64,000 bases of DNA from contig NZ_JAKWJS010000004.1 of the NCBI RefSeq assembly GCF_022761115.1, positions 186,001 through 250,000 of the forward strand, in the 5' to 3' direction. Within the stretch, counting starts at the first letter, position 1. The number at the start of each line of letters is the position of its first letter. The DNA is from Dyella sp. RRB7 (lineage in GTDB: Bacteria > Pseudomonadota > Gammaproteobacteria > Xanthomonadales > Rhodanobacteraceae). The position numbers and the translations under genes were made by a program. The notes beneath the pieces are model-generated. The model searched no databases, had not been told where the DNA came from, and saw only the letters and a program-made list of their open reading frames with translations. Positions 20,869 through 30,237 of this stretch are shown in pieces.

Positions 20869-22215
20869 ATGGCCGACACCTTCGATCTGATCGTACTTGG
20901 CGGCGGCTCGGGCGGGCTGGCGGCGGCCCTGCGCGCTGCCCACCATGGCGCGCGCGTGGCCCTGCTGGAACCCGGCGCGCTCGGCGGCACCTGCGTCAAT
21001 GTCGGCTGCGTGCCCAAGAAGGCGCTGTGGTCTGCCGCGCAACTGGCGCAGGGACAACGGCTGGCGCTGGACTATGGTTTCGCGTCCACGCCGGGGCCGC
21101 TCGACTGGGAGCATTTCCGCCAGCTGCGGCAGGCCTATATCGGCGGCATTCGGGAACGCTATGCGAGCCGGCTGGCCGACGCCGGCATCCAGGTGCTTGC
21201 CGAGCATGGCCGCTTTGTCGCGCCGGATACGGTGGCGACTTCCAGCGGCCGCGAACTGCGCGCCAGACAAATCATCATCGCCACCGGCAGCCGGCCGCGT
21301 CGGCTCGACGTACCCGGTTTCGACCTGGGCATGGTGTCGAGCGATATCTTTGCCCTGCGGGCCTTGCCGCAGCGCATCGCCATCGTCGGCGGCGGCTATA
21401 TCGCCGTGGAATTCGCCGGCCTGCTGCGTGCGCTGGGCAGTGAAGTGACGTTGCACGTGCGCGACCGCCTGCTGTCGGGTTTCGATGCGGAACTGGTGGA
21501 CGCGCTGGAAGAACATCTCCGCGGGCAGGGCATCGAGATCACCCGTCAGGTGGTGGCGGGCGGCCTGCATCGCGGCACGGATGGCCTGGTGCTGGACAAC
21601 GGCGTGAACAGCAGCTGCGGCCCTTATGACGCGGTGCTGTGGGCCGTCGGCAGGGTACCCAATAGCGACCAGCTTGGCCTGGATGCTGCGGGCGTGCAGG
21701 TGGATGAAGAGGGCCACGTGGTCACCGATGCCTGGCAGAGCAGCAGCGTCCCCGGCATTTCCGCGATAGGCGACGTCACCGCGCGCCAGGCACTCACGCC
21801 GGTGGCCGTGGCTGCCAGTCGGCGATTGGCCGATCGCCTGTTCGGCGGGCAACCGGAGAGTCGCCTCGACTACGAGAACATTCCCAGCGTGGTGTTCGCC
21901 GAACCGCCGATGGCGAAGCTGGGCCTCACCGAGGCCCAGGCGCGCGAACGCCACGGTGATCAGCTGCGTGTGCATCGCGCCCGTTTCACGCCCTTGCAGT
22001 GGGCGGTGGCGGGTCGCAAGGCACCGAGCCTGATGAAAATCATCTGCGTCGGCGATGACGAGCAAGTAGTAGGCATGCACGTGCTGGGCCTGGGCGCGGA
22101 TGAAATGCTGCAGGGCTTCGCGGTAGCGATGAAGCTGGGCCTGCGCAAGCGCGACCTGGACCACACAGTGGCCATTCATCCCAGCTCCGCCGAGGAGCTG
22201 GTGCTGATGTCGTAG
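20869..22215 (+). CDS. gor: glutathione-disulfide reductase
   Basis: A 448-residue pyridine nucleotide-disulfide oxidoreductase. The FAD motif is LIVLGGGSGGLAAALRAAHHGA. The redox disulfide is GGTCVNVGCVPKKALW (CxxxxC, about residues 43-48). The NADPH motif IAIVGGGYIAVEFAGLL is followed by a conserved region, and the C-terminal catalytic His-Glu pair is in VAIHPSSAEELVLM. HPSSAEE is the glutathione-reductase form. A good AGGAAGAC ribosome site precedes the ATG. It keeps glutathione reduced, fitting the nearby peroxide and formaldehyde detoxification genes. Confidence 0.93.
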   Translation: MADTFDLIVLGGGSGGLAAALRAAHHGARVALLEPGALGGTCVNVGCVPKKALWSAAQLAQGQRLALDYGFASTPGPLDWEHFRQLRQAYIGGIRERYASRLADAGIQVLAEHGRFVAPDTVATSSGRELRARQIIIATGSRPRRLDVPGFDLGMVSSDIFALRALPQRIAIVGGGYIAVEFAGLLRALGSEVTLHVRDRLLSGFDAELVDALEEHLRGQGIEITRQVVAGGLHRGTDGLVLDNGVNSSCGPYDAVLWAVGRVPNSDQLGLDAAGVQVDEEGHVVTDAWQSSSVPGISAIGDVTARQALTPVAVAASRRLADRLFGGQPESRLDYENIPSVVFAEPPMAKLGLTEAQARERHGDQLRVHRARFTPLQWAVAGRKAPSLMKIICVGDDEQVVGMHVLGLGADEMLQGFAVAMKLGLRKRDLDHTVAIHPSSAEELVLMS

Positions 22216-22240
22216 ACCTCGACACCGTTAGACTTCCCTC

Positions 22241-23020
22241 ATGAGCACCTACACCCTGCATCGCGGCACCGCGCCGCTACTGATCAGCCTGCCGCACGAT
22301 GGCAGTGCCATTCCCGACGCGATCAGCGCCCGTATGCTTCCGGCCGCGCAGCGCTCGGTGGATACCGATTGGCATGTCGGCCGCCTCTACCAGCCGCTGG
22401 CCGACGCCCTGGGTGCCAGCGTGCTGCGGCCGGTGGCGTCGCGTTACGTGATCGATCTCAACCGTCCAGCCGACGGTCAGGCGCTGTACCCGGGGCGGCG
22501 CGAAACCGGCCTTGTTTCAACCATCGGTTTCGACGGGCAGCCGCTCTATCGCGATGGCGCCGAGCCTTCGGCGGACGAAATTCAACGGCGGGTAAACGAA
22601 TTCTGGCGCCCTTATCATGGCGCGCTATCGCAAGAACTTGATCGCCTGCTCGCCGAGCATGGCCGCGTGGTGCTGTGGGAAGGGCATTCCATCCGCAGTC
22701 GCGTGCCCATGCTGTTCGAAGGCCAGTTGCCCGACTTCAACCTCGGCACGGCCGATGGCGCCAGTTGCACGCCCGCGTTGCAGGCGAAGTTGCAGTCCAT
22801 CCTGGAAGGCCAGTCCCGATACAGCTTCGTGGTCAACGGACGCTTCAAGGGCGGCTATATCACCCGCCACTACGGGCGCCCGCAGGCCGGCGTGCAGGCG
22901 GTGCAGCTGGAGCTTGCGCAGCTCAACTACATGGACGAGGACAGCTTCGCCTACGACGAAGCCAAGGCGGCCATGTTGCAGCAGACCATCGAACAACTGC
23001 TACGCGCGTGTCTGGGTTGA
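22241..23020 (+). CDS. hutG: N-formylglutamate amidohydrolase (HutG type)
   Basis: A 259-residue protein of the N-formylglutamate deformylase family, the final step of one histidine degradation route (formate plus glutamate). The sequence LLISLPHDGSAIPD, DTDWHVGRLYQPLADALGASVLRP and RYVIDLNRPADG near the N terminus, then VVLWEGHSIRSRVPMLFEG and FVVNGRFKGGYITRHYGRP, match the family. The rest of the hut pathway is not in the window. It is 25 bp after gor and probably cotranscribed. Confidence 0.9.
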   Translation: MSTYTLHRGTAPLLISLPHDGSAIPDAISARMLPAAQRSVDTDWHVGRLYQPLADALGASVLRPVASRYVIDLNRPADGQALYPGRRETGLVSTIGFDGQPLYRDGAEPSADEIQRRVNEFWRPYHGALSQELDRLLAEHGRVVLWEGHSIRSRVPMLFEGQLPDFNLGTADGASCTPALQAKLQSILEGQSRYSFVVNGRFKGGYITRHYGRPQAGVQAVQLELAQLNYMDEDSFAYDEAKAAMLQQTIEQLLRACLG

Positions 23021-23208
23021 GCGCAAGAAGCTTCGAGCGGCGTTAGGGAGTTGCAAAGTCAAGCTCCGCCGCGCGGGAATCTCGCTTCCGGCGATGATCA
23101 ACCCGGTTTCGAAGTGCGCTGAAACATGCCATGTTTTAGCTGTCGCGCCACCCGTGTCAGCCGGGTTCCGGCCGGGTCCGCGGCATCAGACGTTCGAGGC
23201 TAATCAAC

Positions 23209-23454
23209 ATGCGTAAGTTCGCGATCGCTTCCCTGCTTGTGGCGGGTGTTGCCCTTACTGGTTCCGTGCTGGCTCAGGACGCTGCCCCGCAGGCGGCGCC
23301 CGCGACCAAGTCGGCTTCGGCCCAGCCGGCCAGTGCTTCTACCGGCAAGCATCACAAGAAGAACAAGAACACCACCACCAACGGTCAGCCGGGCGGCAAG
23401 TCCGCCAAGAAGTCGGCCAAGGCCACGCTGCCGGCCACCACGGCCAGCCACTGA
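23209..23454 (+). CDS. small secreted basic protein of unknown function
   Basis: An 81-residue protein with a clear signal peptide (MRKFAIASLLVAGVALTGSVLAQ, cleavage after ALA). The mature part is short, low-complexity and basic, rich in Ala, Lys, Thr, Asn and Gln (KHHKKNKN, GGKSAKKSAKA). No known domain. A strong terminator follows 22 bp after the stop, supporting a real monocistronic gene. Similar Ala/Lys-rich exported peptides are found in related genomes without assigned roles. Confidence 0.7.
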   Translation: MRKFAIASLLVAGVALTGSVLAQDAAPQAAPATKSASAQPASASTGKHHKKNKNTTTNGQPGGKSAKKSAKATLPATTASH

Positions 23455-23476
23455 TCTTCGATCAGCCCGGTTGCGC

Positions 23477-23509
23477 AAAACCCCGACGCCACCACGTCGG
23501 GGTTTTTGT
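23477..23509 (+). terminator. rho-independent terminator
   Basis: A stem AAAACCCCGAC / GTCGGGGTTTT with an 8-base loop (gccaccac), followed by further T residues on the plus strand. The A-tract on the 5' side means it can also stop minus-strand transcription from the RidA operon, which ends 13 bases away. Confidence 0.9.
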
Positions 23510-23521
23510 TTGCGCATCGGC

Positions 23522-23941
23522 TCAGCGGCGCAAGGCCGCGATGCACTTGAGTTCGATCGCAATCGGCGTGGGCAGCGCAGTGATGCCCAGCGTGGTGCGG
23601 CAGGCATCGACGCCGGCGAAGTACTCCGCGTAAAGCCGGTTGTAGATGGGAAAGTCGCGTGCCATGTCGGTGAGAAACACCGTCACGTCGACCAGGTCCT
23701 CCCAGCGCGCGCCACTGGCTTCCAGCACCGCGCGGACGTTGGCGAACACCTGGCGGCACTGTGCCTCGATGTCGTAACCGACCAGCGTGCCCTGGGCATC
23801 ATGCACATTGCCGGGAATGACGTTGGTTCCCGGCGTGCGCGGACCCACGCCGGAGAGAAACAGCAGGTCGCCCACGCGCCGTGCGTGTGGATAGGCACCG
23901 ACCGGCGCCGGCGCCTGTTCGGTGCGTACGACATCGCTCAT
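23522..23941 (-). CDS. RidA family protein, probable 2-aminomuconate deaminase
   Basis: A 139-residue Rid/YjgF-family protein. It resembles the longer 2-aminomuconate deaminases (AmnD/NbaF) rather than the 128-residue housekeeping RidA: GAYPHARRVGDLLFLSGVGPRTPGTNVIPGNVHDAQGTLVGYDIEAQCRQVFANV. 2-aminomuconate deaminase converts 2-aminomuconate to 4-oxalocrotonate in kynurenine/3-hydroxyanthranilate degradation. Its ATG overlaps the stop of the carbonic anhydrase gene (ATGA), and it closes the operon that contains the semialdehyde dehydrogenase, which makes its substrate. Family assignment is firm; the specific reaction is inferred. Confidence 0.75.
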   Translation of the reverse strand: MSDVVRTEQAPAPVGAYPHARRVGDLLFLSGVGPRTPGTNVIPGNVHDAQGTLVGYDIEAQCRQVFANVRAVLEASGARWEDLVDVTVFLTDMARDFPIYNRLYAEYFAGVDACRTTLGITALPTPIAIELKCIAALRR

Positions 23942-24606
23942 CGATTGAACTCGGGCACGGTGCCAAGGCGCTGCAGCGCGCTTTGGTAGGCGGGCCACAA
24001 CTCCTCGCGTGCGCTGACGTGCATGCCCAGATCGTTCACGTGGCCGTCGAACAGGCTGTAGCACCAGGCGTGCACGGACAGTTTCTGGCCGCGCTCCCAG
24101 GCGTCCATCACCATCGTGGTATGGCAGACGTTGACCACCTGCTCGATCGCGTTGAGCTCGCACAGGCGGCTGTTGCGCAGGTGCATCATGTCGATGGAGG
24201 ACAGCATCGTGGAGTGCTTCTGCGCCACGTCGCCGACATGGCGCAGCCAGTTGTCGACCAGGCCGAGGCGGCGTTCGTCCAGCACCGCCTGCACGCCGCC
24301 GCAGCCATAGTGGCCCACCACCAGGATGTGCTCGACCTTGAGCACGTCGACGGCGAACTGGATGGTGCTGAGGCAGTTGAGGTCGGTATGCGACACCACG
24401 TTGGCGACGTTGCGCTGCACGAAGATGTCGCCCGGCGGCAGATCCACGATCTGCGTGGCCGGCACGCGCGAATCGGAGCAGCCGATCCACAGGTACTTCG
24501 GCGCCTGCTGCTGGGCGAGGCGTTCGAAGAATCGCGGGTCCTGCGCGCGCACGGCGGCCGACCATGCACGGTTGCTGTCGATCAGGTTCTGTAGCGGGCT
24601 TTTCAC
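23938..24606 (-). CDS. can: beta-carbonic anhydrase
   Basis: A 222-residue beta-class carbonic anhydrase that interconverts CO2 and bicarbonate. Zinc ligands appear in WIGCSDSRVP (Cys43, Asp45) and VGHYGCGGVQAV (His and Cys, about residues 99-102). The start is GTG at 24606 (VKSPLQNLIDSNRAW, the standard Can N terminus). It lies 10 bp after the semialdehyde dehydrogenase gene and overlaps the RidA gene by 4 bases, so it is an internal member of this catabolic operon. Confidence 0.95.
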   Translation of the reverse strand: MKSPLQNLIDSNRAWSAAVRAQDPRFFERLAQQQAPKYLWIGCSDSRVPATQIVDLPPGDIFVQRNVANVVSHTDLNCLSTIQFAVDVLKVEHILVVGHYGCGGVQAVLDERRLGLVDNWLRHVGDVAQKHSTMLSSIDMMHLRNSRLCELNAIEQVVNVCHTTMVMDAWERGQKLSVHAWCYSLFDGHVNDLGMHVSAREELWPAYQSALQRLGTVPEFNR

Positions 24607-24616
24607 GGCGGTATTC

Positions 24617-26068
24617 TCAATAGCGTATGCAGATGTTTTTCGGTTCGGTGAAGAAGCGCAGCGCTTCCGTGCCGCCTTCGCGGCCAAGCCCGGATTGCTT
24701 GGTGCCGCCGAAGGGCGTGCGCAGGTCGCGCAGCAGCCAGCAGTTGATCCACACGATGCCGAAGTCCAGTTGCGCGCCGAAGCGGTGCGCGCGGGACAGC
24801 TCGCGCGTCCACACCGAGGCGGCCAGGCCATAGCCGGAACCGTTGGCGATGGCCAGCGCGTCGTCCTCGTCCTCGAACGGGATCAGGCTGACCACCGGGC
24901 CGAAGATTTCGTGCTGATTGGTGACGGCATCATTGCCCAGGCCCTCGATGACCGTGGGCGCCACGAACCAGCCTTCGGCGCAGCGATCGGGCACCGTCAC
25001 CGCATGGCCACCGCACAGCACGCGGCCACCTTCGGCGCGCGCCTGCGCGATGCAGCCCAGGACCTTGTCGAAATGCTCCCGCGATACCAGCGCGCCGAGA
25101 TCGCTGGCGCTGTCATGCGGATCGCCCACGCGCAGCGCCTGCACGCGGGCCAGGTAGCGCTCGCGGAAGGCGTCGTAGATGGAGCGCTGCACCAGCAGGC
25201 GCGAGCCGCACAGGCAGATTTCGCCCTGGTTGGCGAAGCCCGAGCGCACGATGGTGTCGAGGTTCGCATCGCTCAGCTCCGCATCTTCGAACACTACGGC
25301 AGGATTCTTGCCGCCGAGTTCCAGCGACAGTTTCTTGAATTGCGGCGCCGCGGCGGTGGCGATCTGCGCGCCGGTGCGCGTGCTGCCGGTAAACGACACC
25401 GCTTTCACCGCCGGGTGTTCGACGATGGCCTGACCCACACTGGGGCCACGGCCTTGCACGATGTTCAGCACGCCGGGCGGGAAGCCTGCTTCGATGCTCA
25501 GCTCACCCAACAGGGCGGCGGTGCAGGGCGTGATCTCCGACGGCTTGGCCACCACCGCGTTGCCGGCCGCGAGTGCCGGTGCGATTTTCCAGGTGAACAG
25601 GTACAGCGGCAGGTTCCACGGGCTGATGCAACCGACCACGCCCAGCGGCTGGCGCAGCGTGTAGTTGATCGCGCCGATTTCCATCGCGTGCGATTCGCTG
25701 CTCCACGGCACGATGGCGGCGGCGAAGTAGCGCAGGTTGGACACGGCGCGTGGAATATCGAGACTGCGCGCCAGGCTCAGTGGCTTGCCGTTGTCGCGCG
25801 ACTCCAGCGCCGCGAAATCCTCCAGGCGTGCCTCGATCAGGTCGGCCAGCCGGTGCAGCAAGCGGGCGCGCTGCTCGGCGGGCGTGGCGCCCCAGCCGGG
25901 AGCGGCGCGCTGCGCAGCGGCCACGGCATCGGCGACATCGTCAGGCGAAGAGTCCGGGCATCGCGCAAACACCCGGCCGATCGCGGGCTCGAACACGTCC
26001 AGCCAGCGATCATTGCGTGGCGCCTGCAGGCGACCGTCGATCAGGTTGGCGAGGCGCAGGTTTGGCAT
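24617..26068 (-). CDS. 2-aminomuconic/2-hydroxymuconic semialdehyde dehydrogenase (ALDH8 family)
   Basis: A 483-residue aldehyde dehydrogenase. The catalytic Cys is in SGFANQGEICLCGSRLLVQ, and the general-base Glu is in KLSLELGGKNPAVVFED. The C-terminal stretch FGIVWINCWLLRDLRTPFGG is the fingerprint of ALDH8A1, AmnC/NbaE and DmpC/XylG-type enzymes that oxidise muconic semialdehydes. With the downstream RidA-type deaminase, this points to 2-aminomuconate 6-semialdehyde oxidation in the kynurenine pathway; 2-hydroxymuconate semialdehyde is the alternative. The start at 26068 gives the usual N terminus; a 36-base upstream extension is possible. Confidence 0.87.
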   Translation of the reverse strand: MPNLRLANLIDGRLQAPRNDRWLDVFEPAIGRVFARCPDSSPDDVADAVAAAQRAAPGWGATPAEQRARLLHRLADLIEARLEDFAALESRDNGKPLSLARSLDIPRAVSNLRYFAAAIVPWSSESHAMEIGAINYTLRQPLGVVGCISPWNLPLYLFTWKIAPALAAGNAVVAKPSEITPCTAALLGELSIEAGFPPGVLNIVQGRGPSVGQAIVEHPAVKAVSFTGSTRTGAQIATAAAPQFKKLSLELGGKNPAVVFEDAELSDANLDTIVRSGFANQGEICLCGSRLLVQRSIYDAFRERYLARVQALRVGDPHDSASDLGALVSREHFDKVLGCIAQARAEGGRVLCGGHAVTVPDRCAEGWFVAPTVIEGLGNDAVTNQHEIFGPVVSLIPFEDEDDALAIANGSGYGLAASVWTRELSRAHRFGAQLDFGIVWINCWLLRDLRTPFGGTKQSGLGREGGTEALRFFTEPKNICIRY

Positions 26069-26129
26069 CGGCGCAAGCTTAAGGCCAGTGCCGGCCAATT
26101 GCACCGGACGCAGGCGTATCCTGGCGCGC

Positions 26130-26918
26130 TCAGCTCAGCGAGCGCGTCCGTCCGCCATCCACCGCAATGCTCACGCCGTTGACGTAAGCGGCCGCCGGCG
26201 TGCACAGGAACGCCACCACCGAGGCCACTTCCGCCGCCTCGGCGAAGCGGCGCGCCGGCACGGTGGACAGCATGGCCTGCGCCACCTCGTCTTCGCTGCG
26301 GCCGCTGCTGCGCGCCTGCGCGGCGAGCAGGCTATCCAGCCGGGCGGTGCGGGTGTAGCCGGGCAACACGTTGTTGACGGTGATGCCATCGGCCGCCAGT
26401 TCGCCCGCAAGCGTTTTGGCCCACGCCGCTACGGCCGCGCGCACGGTGTTGGACACGCCCAGGCCGGCGACCGGCTCCTTCACCGAGGTGGAGATGACGT
26501 TGACGATGCGCCCGTAGCCACTCGCCTTCATGCCGGGCAGCAGTGCCTGCACCAGCGTCTGGCCGGCCAGCAGGTGTTGGCGGAAGGCTGTCTCGAAGGC
26601 TTCCGTGTCGGCGGCATAGGCCGGGCCGGCCGGCGGACCGCCGGTGTTGTTGACCAGGATGTCGATCGGTTGATCGGCCACGATGTCGGCCAGCGCCAGG
26701 CGCAGGTTGTCCGTCTGCTGCATGTCCACCGCAAACCAGCGGTGTCGCTGGCCGTGACGATGGGGCAGGGCATCGGCCACGGCCTTCAGCGCATCGGGCG
26801 AACGGGCCAGCACGGTGACGCTGGCGCCCAGCTCGGCCAGTTCGATCGCGCTGGCGCGACCGATGCCCTGCGAAGCACCGCATACCAGGGCATGACGTCC
26901 ACTCAGGTCCAGCAACAT
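26130..26918 (-). CDS. SDR family protein lacking the canonical YxxxK site
   Basis: A 262-residue short-chain dehydrogenase/reductase-like protein. The cofactor loop is CGASQGIGRASA, and NNTGG replaces NNAG. Where SDR enzymes have Ser...YxxxK, this sequence reads VISTSVKEPVAGLGVSNTVRAAV, so the catalytic Tyr and Lys are absent (Ser/Arg occupy their places). It matches the atypical BKR-like SDR group. Being first in the operon with the semialdehyde dehydrogenase suggests a role in the same pathway, but no reaction can be assigned. Confidence 0.82.
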   Translation of the reverse strand: MLLDLSGRHALVCGASQGIGRASAIELAELGASVTVLARSPDALKAVADALPHRHGQRHRWFAVDMQQTDNLRLALADIVADQPIDILVNNTGGPPAGPAYAADTEAFETAFRQHLLAGQTLVQALLPGMKASGYGRIVNVISTSVKEPVAGLGVSNTVRAAVAAWAKTLAGELAADGITVNNVLPGYTRTARLDSLLAAQARSSGRSEDEVAQAMLSTVPARRFAEAAEVASVVAFLCTPAAAYVNGVSIAVDGGRTRSLS

Positions 26919-26942
26919 GACGGGCTCCTTAGGGGAGTGAAA

Positions 26943-27257
26943 CTAGCGTGCGTTGAGTTGGATGCCGAGCGCACCGAACCAGCAGGCCCAGGCCACCCAC
27001 AGACTGTAGCGCCAGGCCAGTCGCCAGCGCGTGACGGCGTGGTCTTCCAGCGCGGGCAACACCGGCGAGCGCAACGCCAGCTGCAGGCGCATCCAGGTGC
27101 GCAGCAGGCTGGCCTTCTGGCCATCGGCTTCGGCAATGATCTGCCACTCGTGCGGATGTTTGCGGCGCAGCAGCGAAGCGACGCGGTACTGCGCCGCGAA
27201 ATGCAGCAGAAAGCAGGCGACGCCGGCCATCAGAAGTGTCAGGTAAAACGCGATCAT
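26943..27257 (-). CDS. small membrane protein of unknown function
   Basis: A 104-residue protein with a hydrophobic N-terminal helix (residues 1-23) and a second hydrophobic stretch near residues 84-98 (SLWVAWACWFGALGI). Between them is a charged loop with two arginine clusters (YRVASLLRRKHPHEWQIIAEADGQ). No recognised domain beyond a universal-stress/UspB-like general look. It lies 24 bp before the SDR gene on the same strand and 36 bp after the MalM-like gene, so cotranscription is possible. Confidence 0.65.
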   Translation of the reverse strand: MIAFYLTLLMAGVACFLLHFAAQYRVASLLRRKHPHEWQIIAEADGQKASLLRTWMRLQLALRSPVLPALEDHAVTRWRLAWRYSLWVAWACWFGALGIQLNAR

Positions 27258-27293
27258 GCCGTGCCTGTCTTGGGTGGGCCGGGAGTGGCGTCG

Positions 27294-28166
27294 TCAACTC
27301 TTCGACGAGCTGCCAGCGTCCGACGGAGGGTTGCTGTTCTTGTCCGTGCCGTTGGACGTATCGGTCTTGCTGTCGTTGCCGCTGCCCGACGCGCCGGGCA
27401 GCGGAATCACGTTGCGCAGCGTGCTCAGCACGCCGTTGCCCGGCGCGGGCTTGGCACAGATGGCGTTGTCGACGGCATCCTTGTAGGTCTTGTCCATCAT
27501 GCCGAGCCATACGGTGCCATCCGGGCCATGCGGCACCTTGAAGGTGCCGGCCGCCGCCATCTTTACCGGCGCTTCGGCGGAGAACGCCGCCGGGGATTGC
27601 TCCCAGTAGGTGCTGCCCGCCTGCTGCTTGGCCGAGCTGTACAGCACCAGGTAACGCGCGCGCTTGTCGGTGACTTCGATGCTGCCGAACGCGCCGGTGC
27701 TTTCATCGGTCCAGCCCATGTGCTCGCACAGGCCTACGTCCTGTGTGTTGATCGGCTGGAATGCATCGTCCAGCACCACCGCCGTGGGGGCGAACAGATA
27801 GCTTGCACGCAGCCAGCGCCCGTTCAATTCCGACTTGAAGGCGATGCGATAGGGAAACTGGGTTTCGCGCGGCAACGCAAAGGCGAGGAAATAGCTGCGC
27901 TCGCCATTGAGGTTGGCGACCATGCTGCCCGGCCCCAGGACGAATTTCTTCGGCTGCCAGGGCAGCGTGTTCTGGAACGAGAAATCCGCAAACGTGGTGC
28001 AGCAGGGGGTGGCCTGCTGCAACTTGGCCTTGGCCTGGTCGAGGCTGGTGCTGCTGTCTTCGGGGGGCCGCAGGTTCGGCGGCACCAGCGCTTTCACGCT
28101 GTGGCAGCCGCCGATGAAAACGGCGACGAAGACGAGGGCGGTGGCAGCGATCAGGCGATAGCGCAT
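27294..28166 (-). CDS. MalM-like periplasmic lipoprotein
   Basis: A 290-residue lipoprotein. The signal peptide ends at IGGCHS, with the lipid-modified Cys near residue 21. The body resembles the maltose operon periplasmic protein family (MalM): ATPCCTTFADFSFQNTLP near residue 52, YFLAFALPRETQFPYRIAFKSEL and YLFAPTAVVLDDAFQPI in the middle. The last 40 residues are Ser/Gly/Asp/Asn-rich and disordered. No maltose genes are near, and the MalM function itself is unclear. The start at 28166 lies 16 bp after asnS. Confidence 0.72.
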   Translation of the reverse strand: MRYRLIAATALVFVAVFIGGCHSVKALVPPNLRPPEDSSTSLDQAKAKLQQATPCCTTFADFSFQNTLPWQPKKFVLGPGSMVANLNGERSYFLAFALPRETQFPYRIAFKSELNGRWLRASYLFAPTAVVLDDAFQPINTQDVGLCEHMGWTDESTGAFGSIEVTDKRARYLVLYSSAKQQAGSTYWEQSPAAFSAEAPVKMAAAGTFKVPHGPDGTVWLGMMDKTYKDAVDNAICAKPAPGNGVLSTLRNVIPLPGASGSGNDSKTDTSNGTDKNSNPPSDAGSSSKS

Positions 28167-28182
28167 AAGAGGGTCGTGCGGA

Positions 28183-29583
<1,401 letters not shown>

Positions 29584-29716
29584 GGATTGAAACTCCTGCT
29601 GGGCGCCGCATATCGGACGCGTAAGACGAACTCGGCATGATAATGTACGCATCGTTCAGGTAGCGACCCTTCGCACCCGACTCCGACCATCGAAACCACC
29701 GGTAGTTGCACTGCCC

Positions 29717-30043
29717 ATGACCATCACGATCACCCCCGCCGCCAGCGAACGCATGCGCAATTTCCTTGCCGGTACCCCCGGCGCCGCGGGCGTGCGCTTT
29801 GGCGTCAAGCGCACGGGTTGCTCGGGTTTCGGCTACGTGGTCGATCTGGCCGACGCCGTGGGCGAGGGCGATCAGCTGGTCGACGTGGACGGCGTGCCGC
29901 TCATCGTGGACGGCAAGAGCCTGCCGCTGGTCGACGGCACGGTGATCGATTTCCAGCGCCAGGGGTTGAACGCGGCCTTTGTGTTCCACAACCCCAACGC
30001 CACCGGCGAGTGCGGCTGCGGCGAGAGCTTTACGGTCGGCTGA
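29717..30043 (+). CDS. iron-sulfur cluster assembly protein, IscA/SufA/ErpA family
   Basis: A 108-residue A-type carrier of Fe-S clusters. The three ligand cysteines are Cys35 (KRTGCSGFGY), Cys99 and Cys101 (TGECGCGESFTVG), the same numbers as in E. coli IscA. The protein starts MTITITPAASERM. It stands alone, divergent from asnS, and not next to other isc or suf genes; a SufE gene is elsewhere in the window (56806). Which of the IscA/SufA/ErpA roles it plays is not clear from sequence. Confidence 0.93.
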   Translation: MTITITPAASERMRNFLAGTPGAAGVRFGVKRTGCSGFGYVVDLADAVGEGDQLVDVDGVPLIVDGKSLPLVDGTVIDFQRQGLNAAFVFHNPNATGECGCGESFTVG

Positions 30044-30127
30044 GGCGGCCCGTTTCGCACCGGCCCGCGCGGCGCTAGGTAAGCCCCGGTTTTTCAACCA
30101 CTTGCCTCCATCCTCTTAACTACCTTA

Positions 30128-30237
30128 CAATTCCGCTTCTGTCCGTTCCCCAAGGGACCGGATGGAACCTTGCCTCACCGCATAGGGCGGGAGGCTGCGA
30201 GGCCATAACGGCCGCATCCACAAGGAGTTACCCAACA
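30128..30237 (+). promoter_or_regulatory. rpsF leader, possible S6:S18-responsive structure
   Basis: The 195-bp leader before rpsF contains a bulged hairpin at 30172-30195: GCCTC, bulged A, CCGC, loop ATAGG, GCGG, GAGGC. A second small hairpin GGCC-ATAAC-GGCC follows, then the AAGGAG ribosome site. Many bacteria carry an S6:S18-binding RNA here with a CCG-containing bulged stem; this one has CCG next to the bulge, but I cannot confirm the consensus. Confidence 0.35.
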
